Origin: Variovorax paradoxus
GTDB lineage: Bacteria; Pseudomonadota; Gammaproteobacteria; Burkholderiales; Burkholderiaceae_C
NCBI RefSeq assembly: GCF_022009635.1
Contig: NZ_CP091716.1
Coordinates: 2,433,001-2,497,000 of the forward strand
Length of the DNA: 64,000 nt
Direction of reading: 5' to 3'
Made by a program: the position numbers and the translations under genes. The notes beneath the pieces were generated by a model that saw nothing but the letters and a program-made list of their open reading frames with translations, was not told the origin of the DNA and did not search any database. The number at the start of each line of letters is the position of its first letter. Positions within the stretch are counted from its first letter, which is position 1. Below are positions 35,579-43,931 of this stretch, in pieces.

Positions 35579-36505
35579 ATGACCCTCAAGCCAACCATTC
35601 ACTCTGCCTTGATTCGTCCCTTCCTTGCCATCGCCGGACTCGCGTTGTGCGCCGGTGTCGCCGCGCAATCCGCGCCGCCGCTGGAGGGCACGCTCAAGAA
35701 GATCAAGGACACCGGGACGATCACGGTGGCCACGCGCGGCGCTTCGATCCCGTTCAATTACCTTGACGACAACAACAAGCAGGCCGGCTTTGCCTGGGAG
35801 ATTGCGCAGCGCGTGGTCGACCAAGCGAAGAAGGACCTCAAGCTTGCGAAGCTGGAAGTCAAGACCCTGGAGGTCACGCCGCAGACGCGCATTCCGCTGG
35901 TGGCCAACCAGACCGTCGATCTGGAGTGCAGCTCGACGACGAACAACGCTGAGCGGCAGAACCAGGTGTCTTTCTCCACGACGTTCTTCGTCGTAGGCGC
36001 GCGGCTGCTGGTGCGCAAGAACTCCGGCATCAAGCATTGGTCTGACCTTGTCGGCAAGAACGTCGTGGTCAGTGCGGGCACCACCGCGGAGCGCATGCTG
36101 CGGCAGCTCAACGAGAAGAACAAGTGGGGCATCAACATCATCCTGGCCAAGGACATCAACGAGAACTTCCTGACCGTGGAGACGGGGCGTGCCGTTGCGG
36201 CGACGCAGGACGACATCATTCTCTTCAGCAACATTGCCCGCGCCAGGAACCCGGCGGACTGGGAGGTGGTCGGCGTGCCGCAGCAGAAGGAAGCCTATGG
36301 TTGCATGCTGCGCAAGGGCGATGTGGCGTTCAAGAAGCTGGTCGACGGCGTGATCACCGGAATGATGCGCTCGGGCGAGTTCGCCTCGCTGTACGAGAAG
36401 TACTTCCTGAAGCCCATTGCCGTGAAGGGCAGCGTGGCGGTCAACTTCCCAATGTCGCCCGACATGCAAGAGCTCCTGCGTCATCCGAACGACCAGCCGC
36501 TGTAA
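35579..36505 (+). CDS. gltI: Amino-acid ABC transporter, periplasmic binding protein (GltI type)
   Basis: A 308-residue family-3 solute-binding protein with a signal peptide (cleaved near GVAAQS). Motifs such as GTITVATRGASIPFNY, RIPLVANQTVDLECSSTTNN and GVPQQKEAYGCMLRKGD match the glutamate/aspartate binding proteins. It leads gltJ, gltK and gltL. It is clearly related to the orphan binding protein at 52085. The downstream gltK is disrupted, so uptake by this system is probably impaired. Confidence 0.88.
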   Translation: MTLKPTIHSALIRPFLAIAGLALCAGVAAQSAPPLEGTLKKIKDTGTITVATRGASIPFNYLDDNNKQAGFAWEIAQRVVDQAKKDLKLAKLEVKTLEVTPQTRIPLVANQTVDLECSSTTNNAERQNQVSFSTTFFVVGARLLVRKNSGIKHWSDLVGKNVVVSAGTTAERMLRQLNEKNKWGINIILAKDINENFLTVETGRAVAATQDDIILFSNIARARNPADWEVVGVPQQKEAYGCMLRKGDVAFKKLVDGVITGMMRSGEFASLYEKYFLKPIAVKGSVAVNFPMSPDMQELLRHPNDQPL

Positions 36506-36562
36506 GGCGACGACATCACACGTTCGACGACCTTCTCACGAACCGTCTAAGTAGTTTTTGCG

Positions 36563-37300
36563 ATGCACTACAGCTGGGATTGGCTGATCTTCTTCAAACC
36601 CTCGGTCACGGGTGAGGGCCTGTACGGCTTGATGCTGCTGCGCGGATTGCTGTGGACAGTGGCGCTGTCCTTGCTGGCCTGGACACTGGCACTGGGTCTT
36701 GGTCTGATCGCCGGCGTTTCACGGACCCTGCCCAATCGGGCCGCGCGCTACCTGTCCACGGTGTACATCCACTGTTTTCGCAATACGCCGTTGCTCGTGC
36801 AGCTGTTTCTCTGGTACTTCGTCGTGCCGGAACTTTTACCTCTCGAATGGGGCAATGCGCTCAAGCAGATGAACCCGACCACGAACCAGTTCCTGACCGT
36901 GCTGGTGGGCCTCACCCTCTACACGGCTGCGAAGGCGGCCGAGCAGGTGCGTGCGGGCATCGAGTCGGTGCCGCGCAGCCAGAAGCAGGCAGCCATGGCG
37001 CTCGGCCTGGGGACCGCAGCGGCCTACCGCCATGTGATCCTGCCGCAGGCCCTTCGCATCGTCATCCCACCGCTGACCTCGGACTTCCTGAACGTGTTCA
37101 AGAACTCGGCCGTCGCGCTCACGATCGGACTCATGGAGCTGACCGGGCAGACGCGCCAGCTCAGTGAATTCAGTGCCCATCCGTTCGAGGCCTTTATTGC
37201 GGCGACGCTCATCTACATGGTGATCACCTACGGCGTGATCGTGCTGATGCGCCATATCGAGCGCCGGGTTCGGGTGCCCGGACTGCTGGGAGCCGCGTGA
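36563..37300 (+). CDS. gltJ: Amino-acid ABC transporter permease (GltJ type)
   Basis: A 245-residue inner-membrane permease of the HisM/GltJ class. It has about five hydrophobic helices (LLWTVALSLLAWTLALGLGL and others) and the ATPase-contact EAA loop (ALGLGTAAAYRHVILPQALRIVIPPL, about residues 150-175). It overlaps gltK by one base (TGATG). It appears intact. Confidence 0.9.
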   Translation: MHYSWDWLIFFKPSVTGEGLYGLMLLRGLLWTVALSLLAWTLALGLGLIAGVSRTLPNRAARYLSTVYIHCFRNTPLLVQLFLWYFVVPELLPLEWGNALKQMNPTTNQFLTVLVGLTLYTAAKAAEQVRAGIESVPRSQKQAAMALGLGTAAAYRHVILPQALRIVIPPLTSDFLNVFKNSAVALTIGLMELTGQTRQLSEFSAHPFEAFIAATLIYMVITYGVIVLMRHIERRVRVPGLLGAA

Positions 37301-37702
37301 TGGGCTACGACTTCGATTGGGCCTCTCTCCAGCGTGCCTGGCCCTACCTGCTGCAGGGCCTGCAGATGACCGCCTTTCTGGTAGCCGCCTCCATGGCGGC
37401 CGGGATGGGCCTTGGCACCCTGCTGGCGATCACCCGCATCTTCGCGCCACGACCGGTGGCAGCCCTGGTGGCTGGGTATGTGAACCTGTTCCGCTCGATC
37501 CCGCTGATCCTCACGATCCTGTGGATCTATTTTCTGATGCCGGTGGTGCTGCGCAGCGTGACCGGGGATCCCAACCTCAGCGTCGGGCCGATCTATGCCG
37601 CGCTCGTGGCGTTCGTGCTCGCGGAGTCCGCCTACTACTGCGAGATCATCCGCGCCGGCATCGGCAGCGTGCGCGCAGGCCAGATGCAGGCAGCCCAGTC
37701 CT

Positions 37703-39650
37703 CCCGAGTTCGACACCAAACCGCCGTTTTCCGATGTTTTCGCGGACCGGTGCCATATGAATCAAGCACTTAGCTGAGGCGTTTTGATTTTTATGTAGTG
37801 GCAATGTTTTATTGCTGATGTGTTGGCAATTGCCCGTATTTTTTTGCTACACTTCTTCTATGTTCATCAAGCTCACCCGCTCAGGCGGCCACACCTACGC
37901 CCAGTTGGTGGAGTCCTTCCGAGACGAACACGGCAAACCCCGCCAGCGCACGCTGGCCACCATCGGGCGGGTGGACGAAACAGATGGACAAGTCGACTCA
38001 CTGCTGGGCGGTCTGCTTCGCGCCAAGGGTCGCTCACTGAGTGAGACATCCGTTCCCCAGGTGCGTTTTGAATCCGCACTGGCCCTGGGCGATGTCTGGG
38101 CGCTGGATCAACTCTGGCACGAGTTGGGTTTCGATGGCTTGGCTGCTGTCTTTCGCCGCGCACGCTTTACCAACCCCATCGAGCATGCCCTGCGGGTGAT
38201 GGTCTTTAACCGGCTGTGCGACCCCGACTCCAAGCTCGGGGTGCTGCGCTGGCTGCAAACCGTCAGCATGCCGGGTATCGATGCAGAGGCACTCACCCAC
38301 CAGCAACTGCTGCGCAGCATGGATGCGCTCATGGACCACCAGGACGCGGTGGATGAATGCGTGGCGGGCCTTTTGCGCCCGCTGATTGATGAGGATCTGT
38401 CGGTGGTGTTCTACGACCTGACCACCATCCGCGCCCAAGGACTGAGCCAGCAAGAGGGTGACGTGCGCCGCTATGGGATGTCCAAGGAAGGCATGGTGGT
38501 GCGCCAATTCATGCTCGGCGTGGTGCAAACAGCCGACGGCATGCCTATCTATCACGAGGTGTTTGCGGGCAACACAGCCGAGGCACCGACGTTGGAGCCG
38601 ACCTTGAAGAAGGTGATGGCGCGTTACCCGCACATCCGCCGCCTGGTGGTGGTGGCTGACCGTGGGCTGCTTTCGCTGGACAACATAGAGGCCTTGTCCG
38701 AGTTGCGCTTGTCGGGTGGGGCCAGCGGATCAACCGATCAAGCGCTGGAGTTCATCCTGGCAGTGCCGGGGCGGCGCTATGGCGAGTTCGCAGACATACT
38801 GGAGCCGATCAACGCCCGAGCCCGAGCCCGCGCATCAGAGCAAGAAACGACAGAAGAGACTATCGATGAGGCGCAATGGCAGGGTCTTCGTCTGGTGGCG
38901 GCCCATAACCCGCAGCAGGCGGCCGAGCAGACTGCCAGTCGTCAGGCGCGCATTGACCAATTGCGCCAGCGCGCCGACCAGCTGGTGGGCAAGCTCGATT
39001 CGCAAGATGCAGGCAAGGCACACCGGGGTAGAAAGCTGTCTGATGCGGGTGTGACGGCACGCTTCTTCCATGAGGTGAGCGAGGCGCACCTCAAGCGCAT
39101 CATCAAGGTCGATTTGCATGCCGATCTGTTCACGTATGACATCGACCAGGCAGCTCTGGCCCGCGCCCAGGCGATGGATGGCAAGCTGCTGCTGGTGACC
39201 AACGTGGCGGACTTGACACCCAAAGAGGTGGTGCAGCGCTACAAGGCACTGGCAGACATCGAACGGGGATTTCGGGTGCTGAAGTCGGAGATCGAGATTG
39301 CGCCGGTGTTCCACCGCCTGCCCGAGCGCATCAAGGCGCATGCGAGCATTTGCATGCTGGCCCTGATCCTGTACCGCGTGATGCGCCAGCGCCTGAAGAT
39401 GAGTGGCAGCGATTTGTCACCGGAGGCTGCCCTGGCGGACTTGCGGCGAATTCAGCGCCACCGTGTGAGCATCAACAATGCCGCGCCCATTGCGGGCGTC
39501 TCTTCCATCGTCCAACGCCAGACCGATGTGCTGGCCGCACTGAAGATCAAAAAACCCCAGCAAGACACCCAATTGAGCCTGCTGTAGTGGCAGCCGAGAG
39601 TCTTGGCCCATACAAATCAAGCACTTAGCGCGGTTGGTGTCGAACTCGGG
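37703..39650 (+). mobile_element. IS1634-family-like insertion sequence, 1948 bp
   Basis: Ends are inverted repeats, CCCGAGTTCGACACCAA at 37703-37719 and its exact complement at 39634-39650. They are flanked by the direct target duplication AGTCCT (37697-37702 and 39651-39656). One DDE transposase is encoded in the same direction as gltK. The length, 6-bp duplication and transposase type fit the IS1634 family. Exact duplications and an intact transposase indicate a recent, possibly active insertion. A 22-bp subterminal sequence occurs directly repeated at 37753-37774 and 39608-39629 (20 of 22 identical). Confidence 0.9.
37860..39587 (+). CDS. IS1634-family DDE transposase
   Basis: A 575-residue transposase. 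The ATG at 37860 starts MFIKLTRSGGHTYAQLVES, the typical N-terminus for this group. Candidate catalytic acids are Asp in SVVFYDLTTIR, Asp in VVVADRGLLS and Glu in LADIERGFRVLKSEIEIAPVFHR, the last with the C-terminal H-x6-RI-x2-H pattern of the IS4-like superfamily. No frameshift or stop interrupts it, so the element may be mobile. Confidence 0.92.
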   Translation: MFIKLTRSGGHTYAQLVESFRDEHGKPRQRTLATIGRVDETDGQVDSLLGGLLRAKGRSLSETSVPQVRFESALALGDVWALDQLWHELGFDGLAAVFRRARFTNPIEHALRVMVFNRLCDPDSKLGVLRWLQTVSMPGIDAEALTHQQLLRSMDALMDHQDAVDECVAGLLRPLIDEDLSVVFYDLTTIRAQGLSQQEGDVRRYGMSKEGMVVRQFMLGVVQTADGMPIYHEVFAGNTAEAPTLEPTLKKVMARYPHIRRLVVVADRGLLSLDNIEALSELRLSGGASGSTDQALEFILAVPGRRYGEFADILEPINARARARASEQETTEETIDEAQWQGLRLVAAHNPQQAAEQTASRQARIDQLRQRADQLVGKLDSQDAGKAHRGRKLSDAGVTARFFHEVSEAHLKRIIKVDLHADLFTYDIDQAALARAQAMDGKLLLVTNVADLTPKEVVQRYKALADIERGFRVLKSEIEIAPVFHRLPERIKAHASICMLALILYRVMRQRLKMSGSDLSPEAALADLRRIQRHRVSINNAAPIAGVSSIVQRQTDVLAALKIKKPQQDTQLSLL

Positions 39651-39943
39651 AGTCCTTGGGGATGTCGCCATGGCAGGCCATGCGACACGTGATCCTGCCG
39701 CAGGCGTTTCGCAATATGACGCCCTCGCTCATCAACCAGACCATCGCCCTGCTCAAGGACACCTCGCTGGTCTACGTGATCAGCCTGAACGACTTCCTCG
39801 GCGCCGCCAGCAAGGTGGGGCAACGCGACGGGCGCGTGGTCGAGGTCTACATCCTGGTCGCCGTCGTCTACCTGGTGCTGTGCACGGCAGGCGCCTGGTG
39901 GATCACCTGGCTGCAGCGGCGCAAGGCCGCAGCGGCGATCTGA

Positions 39944-40687
39944 ATGAACGCAATGATCGAAATCAACGACGTCTCCAAGTGGTACGGCCAGTTCGCGGTG
40001 CTCACGGATTGCAGCACCCATGTTCGTGAGGGCGAGGTGGTCGTGGTCTGCGGCCCTTCCGGCTCTGGCAAGTCCACGCTCATCAAGACGGTCAACGCAC
40101 TTGAGCCCATTCAACGCGGCAGCATCACGGTCAATGGTATCCAGGTCTGCGATCCCAAGACCGATCTACCGAAGTTGCGCTCCCGGGTCGGCATGGTGTT
40201 CCAGCACTTCGAACTCTTCCCACACCTGAGCGTGATGGAGAACCTCGTACTGGCGCAAGTTCAGGTGCTCAAACGCTCGCATGCCGAAGCAGTCGAACGC
40301 GGGCTGCGCATGCTCGATCGTGTGGGCCTGTCGACTCACAAGGACAAGTTCCCGGGCCAGCTCTCCGGTGGCCAGCAACAGCGCGTTGCGATCGCGCGGG
40401 CGCTGTCGATGGACCCGATCGTCATGCTGTTCGACGAGCCGACCTCGGCGCTCGACCCGGAGATGGTGGGCGAGGTCCTCGACGTCATGGTGAAGCTCGC
40501 ACGCGAAGGCATGACGATGATGGTGGTGACCCACGAGATGGGGTTCGCCAGGCAGGTCAGCGACCGGGTGATCTTCATGGACCAGGGGCGCATCGTTGAG
40601 GACTGCTCGAGTGACGAGTTCTTCGGGCGTCCCGAGAGCCGGGCACCGCGTGCACAGGACTTCCTCTCCAAGATCCTCGCGCACTGA
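39944..40687 (+). CDS. gltL: Amino-acid ABC transporter ATP-binding protein (GltL type)
   Basis: A 247-residue ATPase immediately after the gltK stop. Walker A is GPSGSGKST (about residues 36-44), the signature is LSGGQQQR, and Walker B is [14 protein letters not shown], followed by the switch His in VVTHEMG. It powers GltJK uptake of polar amino acids. An ATG at 39953 is an alternative start. Its expression may now depend on read-through from, or promoter activity within, the IS in gltK. Confidence 0.92.
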   Translation: MNAMIEINDVSKWYGQFAVLTDCSTHVREGEVVVVCGPSGSGKSTLIKTVNALEPIQRGSITVNGIQVCDPKTDLPKLRSRVGMVFQHFELFPHLSVMENLVLAQVQVLKRSHAEAVERGLRMLDRVGLSTHKDKFPGQLSGGQQQRVAIARALSMDPIVMLFDEPTSALDPEMVGEVLDVMVKLAREGMTMMVVTHEMGFARQVSDRVIFMDQGRIVEDCSSDEFFGRPESRAPRAQDFLSKILAH

Positions 40688-40746
40688 CGGTCGAAAAATC
40701 GTCGAGCCCATTTCCAGACAAGCCCAACCGCCTCCGAAGGAATCAC

Positions 40747-41247
40747 ATGAAATCGATCAAGACAATGCTGCTCGCCAGCACCCTGGCGTTGTCGGGTCTG
40801 GCTCTCGCACATGGCGACGAGGATCACAGCGCATCGAGCGGACCGGTACGCAAGGAACAAAAGAGCTGGGGCATCGCGGGCGATGCGAGCGCGGCCAAGC
40901 GAACGCTGGAGTTCAAGATGAGCGATAGCATGCGCTTCACACCTGATCGCATCCAAGTCAAGCAGGGCGAGACTGTCCGGCTGTCCATTCGCAATGAAGG
41001 ACAGGTCATGCACGAGTTCGTGATCGGCACGAAGAAGGAGCTCGACGAGCATGCCGCGCTCATGATGAAGTTCCCGGGCATGGAGCATTCCGAACCCTAC
41101 ATGGCGCATGTCGCTCCTGGCCAGACCGGCGAGTTCGTTTGGACCTTCAACCGTGCGGGTGAATTTGATTTCGCCTGTCTCATCGCAGGACACTACCAAG
41201 CCGGCATGGTCGGCAAGGTCAAGGTCGCAGCCGCCACAGGATCTTGA
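40747..41247 (+). CDS. Periplasmic cupredoxin (copy 2)
   Basis: A 166-residue paralog of the cupredoxin at 24301. It has a signal peptide (cleaved after LALA), a short HGDEDH start, and the same core with ligands in MHEFVIG and CLIAGHYQAGM. It stands alone behind gltL, more than 8 kb from the rest of the copper genes. The amino-acid cluster therefore seems to have been inserted into, or assembled beside, the copper island. Function as periplasmic copper carrier is inferred from the fold. Confidence 0.87.
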   Translation: MKSIKTMLLASTLALSGLALAHGDEDHSASSGPVRKEQKSWGIAGDASAAKRTLEFKMSDSMRFTPDRIQVKQGETVRLSIRNEGQVMHEFVIGTKKELDEHAALMMKFPGMEHSEPYMAHVAPGQTGEFVWTFNRAGEFDFACLIAGHYQAGMVGKVKVAAATGS

Positions 41248-41286
41248 GGCCGGCGCCGGAGGACACACCGTCGCGAGAAACCCTCA

Positions 41287-41589
41287 CTACCGTGGATAAC
41301 TGGGCTTCAGGGTGACGTAGTTTTCAACGATCCACGCGGTGACCTTGGTTCTTCCTTGAACATTCGACGGCAGTTTTTCATGCACGATCCATTCGATGAT
41401 GAGCCGCGTTGCCTTCGACAGGTCGGCTTTCTCCGGTCCGACAAACGAGTTGAGGTAGGCAAGGACTTCGTAACCTTCCTTGCGGCTCAACCGATCCGCA
41501 TCTGCCTTGACCTTGGTCGGATCGTCTCCGGGAACGGCCGTCCAGCTGTAGTCCGTGTAGTGCAAATCGGCTTTTGTAAGTTGGGGCAT
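41287..41589 (-). CDS. Hypothetical protein
   Basis: A 100-residue soluble protein; the ATG at 41589 follows GAGGAA. It looks mixed alpha/beta and charged (YTDYSWTAVPGDDPTKVKAD, ATRLIIEWIVHEKLPSNVQGRTKVTAWIVENY). No family is recognised. It follows the beta-family gene on the same strand by 109 bases and may belong to that putative defence module. Confidence 0.6.
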   Translation of the reverse strand: MPQLTKADLHYTDYSWTAVPGDDPTKVKADADRLSRKEGYEVLAYLNSFVGPEKADLSKATRLIIEWIVHEKLPSNVQGRTKVTAWIVENYVTLKPSYPR

Positions 41590-41698
41590 GCTGTTCCTCG
41601 AAGGTTGGATTGCAGGGGGAGACTGCACGTTGCGCTGTTGCGTGCGGACGCGAGTGCTGCACAAGGACAAAGGAGACGGCCGGATCAGTACCGCTGTC

Positions 41699-42742
41699 TC
41701 ATATGGCCGACGACGTAAACACCAGGTGGTGACTCGCGGCATCGCGTCGCCAACTGGTCGGGTTGCCATTGCCGAGCACGCCGACGGACGCTTTGTCGTA
41801 GCAATCGTCGCCGAAGCTGAAAGCGGCACCTGAATACACGGGATCGCCTTTGAGCAGGATGCACAGGTTCTTGTATTGATCCTGCTTCCCCTTCTTGAAA
41901 CCGCCAGCCTTGAACAAGCGCCAGAAGCCGTCGCTGGCATAGCGGATGGCCACCGACGGATTCATCATGGTGGGGTCGATGTCAGGCGCCGGAGCTGGGT
42001 TGCTAACGGTGTAGTCGCTGAACAGCACCTTTGCGTATGCAGGTTTGGCAACCAACGTCTTCCAAGCTTTCCATTCAACGCGCTCGATGTCGTGCAGCCC
42101 TTGCTTGCGGCCCACGAGGTTCAGCGGGAATGAGCCACCGGCGAGCGTGGTGCTGCTGCATCCGGCCGCAAGCGCCTCGTCAAGATATTGCTGCGCGGCA
42201 GCGGCGCACGCTGGGGGGTTGACGCCCACGATCGAAAACTGATCCACGAGCACATGAAGCCGCGATTTGGCGATGCCCGCGCCGACCACGACTTTCACGA
42301 AATCCTTGACCTGGTCGGAGGTCACGCCGTGTGTCTGGATCCGGAGCACGAAGACCTCGAAGGCCTTGGCGAGGTCCGGCAGATCTGCCGGACGCGCAAC
42401 CATCGCCTCCGTGATGACCGGGATGATTTGACGACCCGTCAGCGTCGACAGCCGCTTGCAGATCGAGGTGAGCACCTGGGCCTGTTTTGCGTAGGTGGGC
42501 ATGAAGTATCGAATGTCGATCGCGATGGGCGTGCCCTCCGGAATCGACTTGACCATTTGCCCCCCGATCTTGGTGATGTAAGGCACCAGCGTTTCGGCGA
42601 GCGTCCCCTTCTTGGGGTCGATGGGGAGGATTTCGATCAGCGGGACTATTCCATCCCACTGGGCGCCCGTGAGCTTGCTCAAGGCGATTCGTTCCCCCTG
42701 CTTCCATTTCAGGATGGGCAGGTATTTCCATATCGCAGGCAT
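41699..42742 (-). CDS. Beta-family protein (T4 beta protein-like, sce7725-like)
   Basis: About 347 residues; the ATG at 42742 follows GGAGGGACC. The start WKYLPILKWKQGERIALSKL and the following IVPLIEILP are the hallmark of the Beta_protein family (PF14350, named after a T4 product). An alternating beta/alpha layout follows (TPIAIDIRYF, QIIPVITEAM, LHVLVDQFSIVG) consistent with a barrel. Beta-family genes are often beside sce7726 genes, as here. Biochemical activity is unknown; a phage-related or defence role is inferred. Confidence 0.75.
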   Translation of the reverse strand: MPAIWKYLPILKWKQGERIALSKLTGAQWDGIVPLIEILPIDPKKGTLAETLVPYITKIGGQMVKSIPEGTPIAIDIRYFMPTYAKQAQVLTSICKRLSTLTGRQIIPVITEAMVARPADLPDLAKAFEVFVLRIQTHGVTSDQVKDFVKVVVGAGIAKSRLHVLVDQFSIVGVNPPACAAAAQQYLDEALAAGCSSTTLAGGSFPLNLVGRKQGLHDIERVEWKAWKTLVAKPAYAKVLFSDYTVSNPAPAPDIDPTMMNPSVAIRYASDGFWRLFKAGGFKKGKQDQYKNLCILLKGDPVYSGAAFSFGDDCYDKASVGVLGNGNPTSWRRDAASHHLVFTSSAI

Positions 42743-42879
42743 TGGTCCCTCCAGACTCGTTGTGTCTAGAGGGTACGTCACGATTACTTACACTGGATTA
42801 CGGGATTTCCCAGGCCGCACCATGCTGCGGTTTCAGTGCGCGGGCGTGTGCCGCATATTGCCGGGCACGCCGCCACGGC

Positions 42880-43524
42880 TTATGCCAAGCAGTTCAGCGC
42901 GAAGGCAACGGCATCCGAGGCGCCATCTGACGCGAGCGAAGTCGACGGCAAGAAGCCCAACTGTCGTTTGCGGAGCAAACTGGTGACGGCTTCGCGCAGC
43001 GTGCGCATGCTCAGTTCCCGCGCGAGCATTTCTTGCAATTCGAACTTCGTGGCCCGCTTGGGAGGCAGCTCGCCCCTGTGCGACGCCAGCGTTTCGATGC
43101 ATTCGGCGCGCCACAACAGCATGGCCAGACTCAGGCGGTCTTGCACCGGATTGGCCTTCGGCTTGCGCAGCACGCGCAGCGCGAGCGTGCCATCCGTACG
43201 GCGCACGGCTGACCAGACTCCCCACCACGCGGGCATCAAGGCCAGACTGGCCTCGGAATAGACCGGCCCCGTGACCAGCGTCACCCGGTCGAAGACGCGG
43301 TTGTAGGCATGAATCTGGTTGTGCAGACGCGAGAACGAGTCGAGGTCGCTCTTCAGCTCGAAAGCGCTGAGCTGTGTGTCCACCAACGCCAGGTCCACTC
43401 GTGCCTCCCCACCTTCGATGCCGAGCTCTTCGAAGAGCCTTCCACCCGACTTGGCGGCGTCTGCGAGCAGTCGCGAACGCACTGCTTGGCGCAACTCGCG
43501 TTCGGTGATGGAGGGGGTGCTCAT
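42880..43524 (-). CDS. sce7726-family protein, predicted nuclease fold
   Basis: About 214 residues from ATG 43524; a second ATG at 43533 lies inside the operator palindrome. The region ARVDLALVDTQLSAFELKSDLDSFSRL has the Asp...E-x-K arrangement of PD-(D/E)XK nucleases and is typical of the sce7726 family, as are RVTLVTGPVYS and PAWWGVW. No ribosome site precedes the start; the mRNA may be leaderless (see the palindrome at 43529). It precedes the beta-family gene by 137 bases. Confidence 0.8.
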   Translation of the reverse strand: MSTPSITERELRQAVRSRLLADAAKSGGRLFEELGIEGGEARVDLALVDTQLSAFELKSDLDSFSRLHNQIHAYNRVFDRVTLVTGPVYSEASLALMPAWWGVWSAVRRTDGTLALRVLRKPKANPVQDRLSLAMLLWRAECIETLASHRGELPPKRATKFELQEMLARELSMRTLREAVTSLLRKRQLGFLPSTSLASDGASDAVAFALNCLA

Positions 43525-43528
43525 TTTA

Positions 43529-43544
43529 TGCATTATATAATGCA
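43529..43544. promoter_or_regulatory. 16-bp perfect palindrome carrying two opposed -10 boxes
   Basis: TGCATTATATAATGCA is a perfect palindrome containing TATAAT on each strand (43536-43541 plus, 43537-43532 minus). The two divergent start codons lie about 7 bases beyond each -10, so both transcripts would begin at or next to their ATG. The HTH protein encoded at 43548 is the obvious candidate repressor. Confidence 0.65.
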
Positions 43545-43547
43545 GTT

Positions 43548-43931
43548 ATGCCAAGAACAGCAAAGCCCACCACCTTGGAAGCTGTCCGGGCCCGAGAAGC
43601 GCTCCGGCTGTACCTGAAGCGGCAGAGTATCTCTGTGAATGCGCTTGCTCAAGCTGTAGGTGTAGGCCAGCCCACAGTGAGCCGTTTTTTGAGTGGGCGG
43701 ACGAAGTCCGTGACGGCAGCCATTCGGCCGCTGTTGGATTATGCAAATATTGATTTCGAAAATGGCATAACCGAGATAGGCGGCGTGCTCGATAATCCCC
43801 GTGTGCGAGGGGCGCTCGAGCGCGTCTGGGACGGGCGGCCGGAGACGGCCGACTTGCTCGCCCGATTGATCGAGGCGTTAGGACCCGTCCTGAAAAGTGC
43901 ACCATTGACGGCAACCAGGAACATGCAGTGA
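43548..43931 (+). CDS. HTH (Cro/C1-type) regulator of divergent module
   Basis: A 127-residue protein with a helix-turn-helix near residues 20-55 (QSISVNALAQAVGVGQPTVSRFLSGRTKSV) and a short helical tail. It has no ribosome site and starts about 7 bases after a -10 box, suggesting a leaderless mRNA. Its stop overlaps the next gene by four bases (GTGA). It probably represses both divergent transcripts by binding the palindrome at 43529-43544. Confidence 0.82.
   Translation: MPRTAKPTTLEAVRAREALRLYLKRQSISVNALAQAVGVGQPTVSRFLSGRTKSVTAAIRPLLDYANIDFENGITEIGGVLDNPRVRGALERVWDGRPETADLLARLIEALGPVLKSAPLTATRNMQ

Larger units (their letters stand above)
37300..39943 (+). pseudogene. gltK: gltK permease interrupted by an IS1634-type element
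   Basis: The second permease gene is split. The first 403 bases (37300-37702) encode the N-terminal helices up to RAGQMQAAQ, and the frame then runs into the IS and stops at 37773. The remainder (39657-39943) resumes at GMSPWQAMRHVILPQA and reaches the normal C-terminus (WLQRRKAAAAI). Removing the IS and one copy of the 6-bp duplication AGTCCT restores a perfect frame of 229 residues (QAAQSLGMSPWQAM), the usual GltK length. Insertion fell just before the EAA loop, so the product cannot contact the ATPase. Confidence 0.95.

Noticed and set aside
42780..42802. GATTAC...GATTAC near the beta-family gene as a CopR site
   Set aside because: The two half-sites are in direct, not inverted, orientation with a 14-base period, unlike the CopR dyads.
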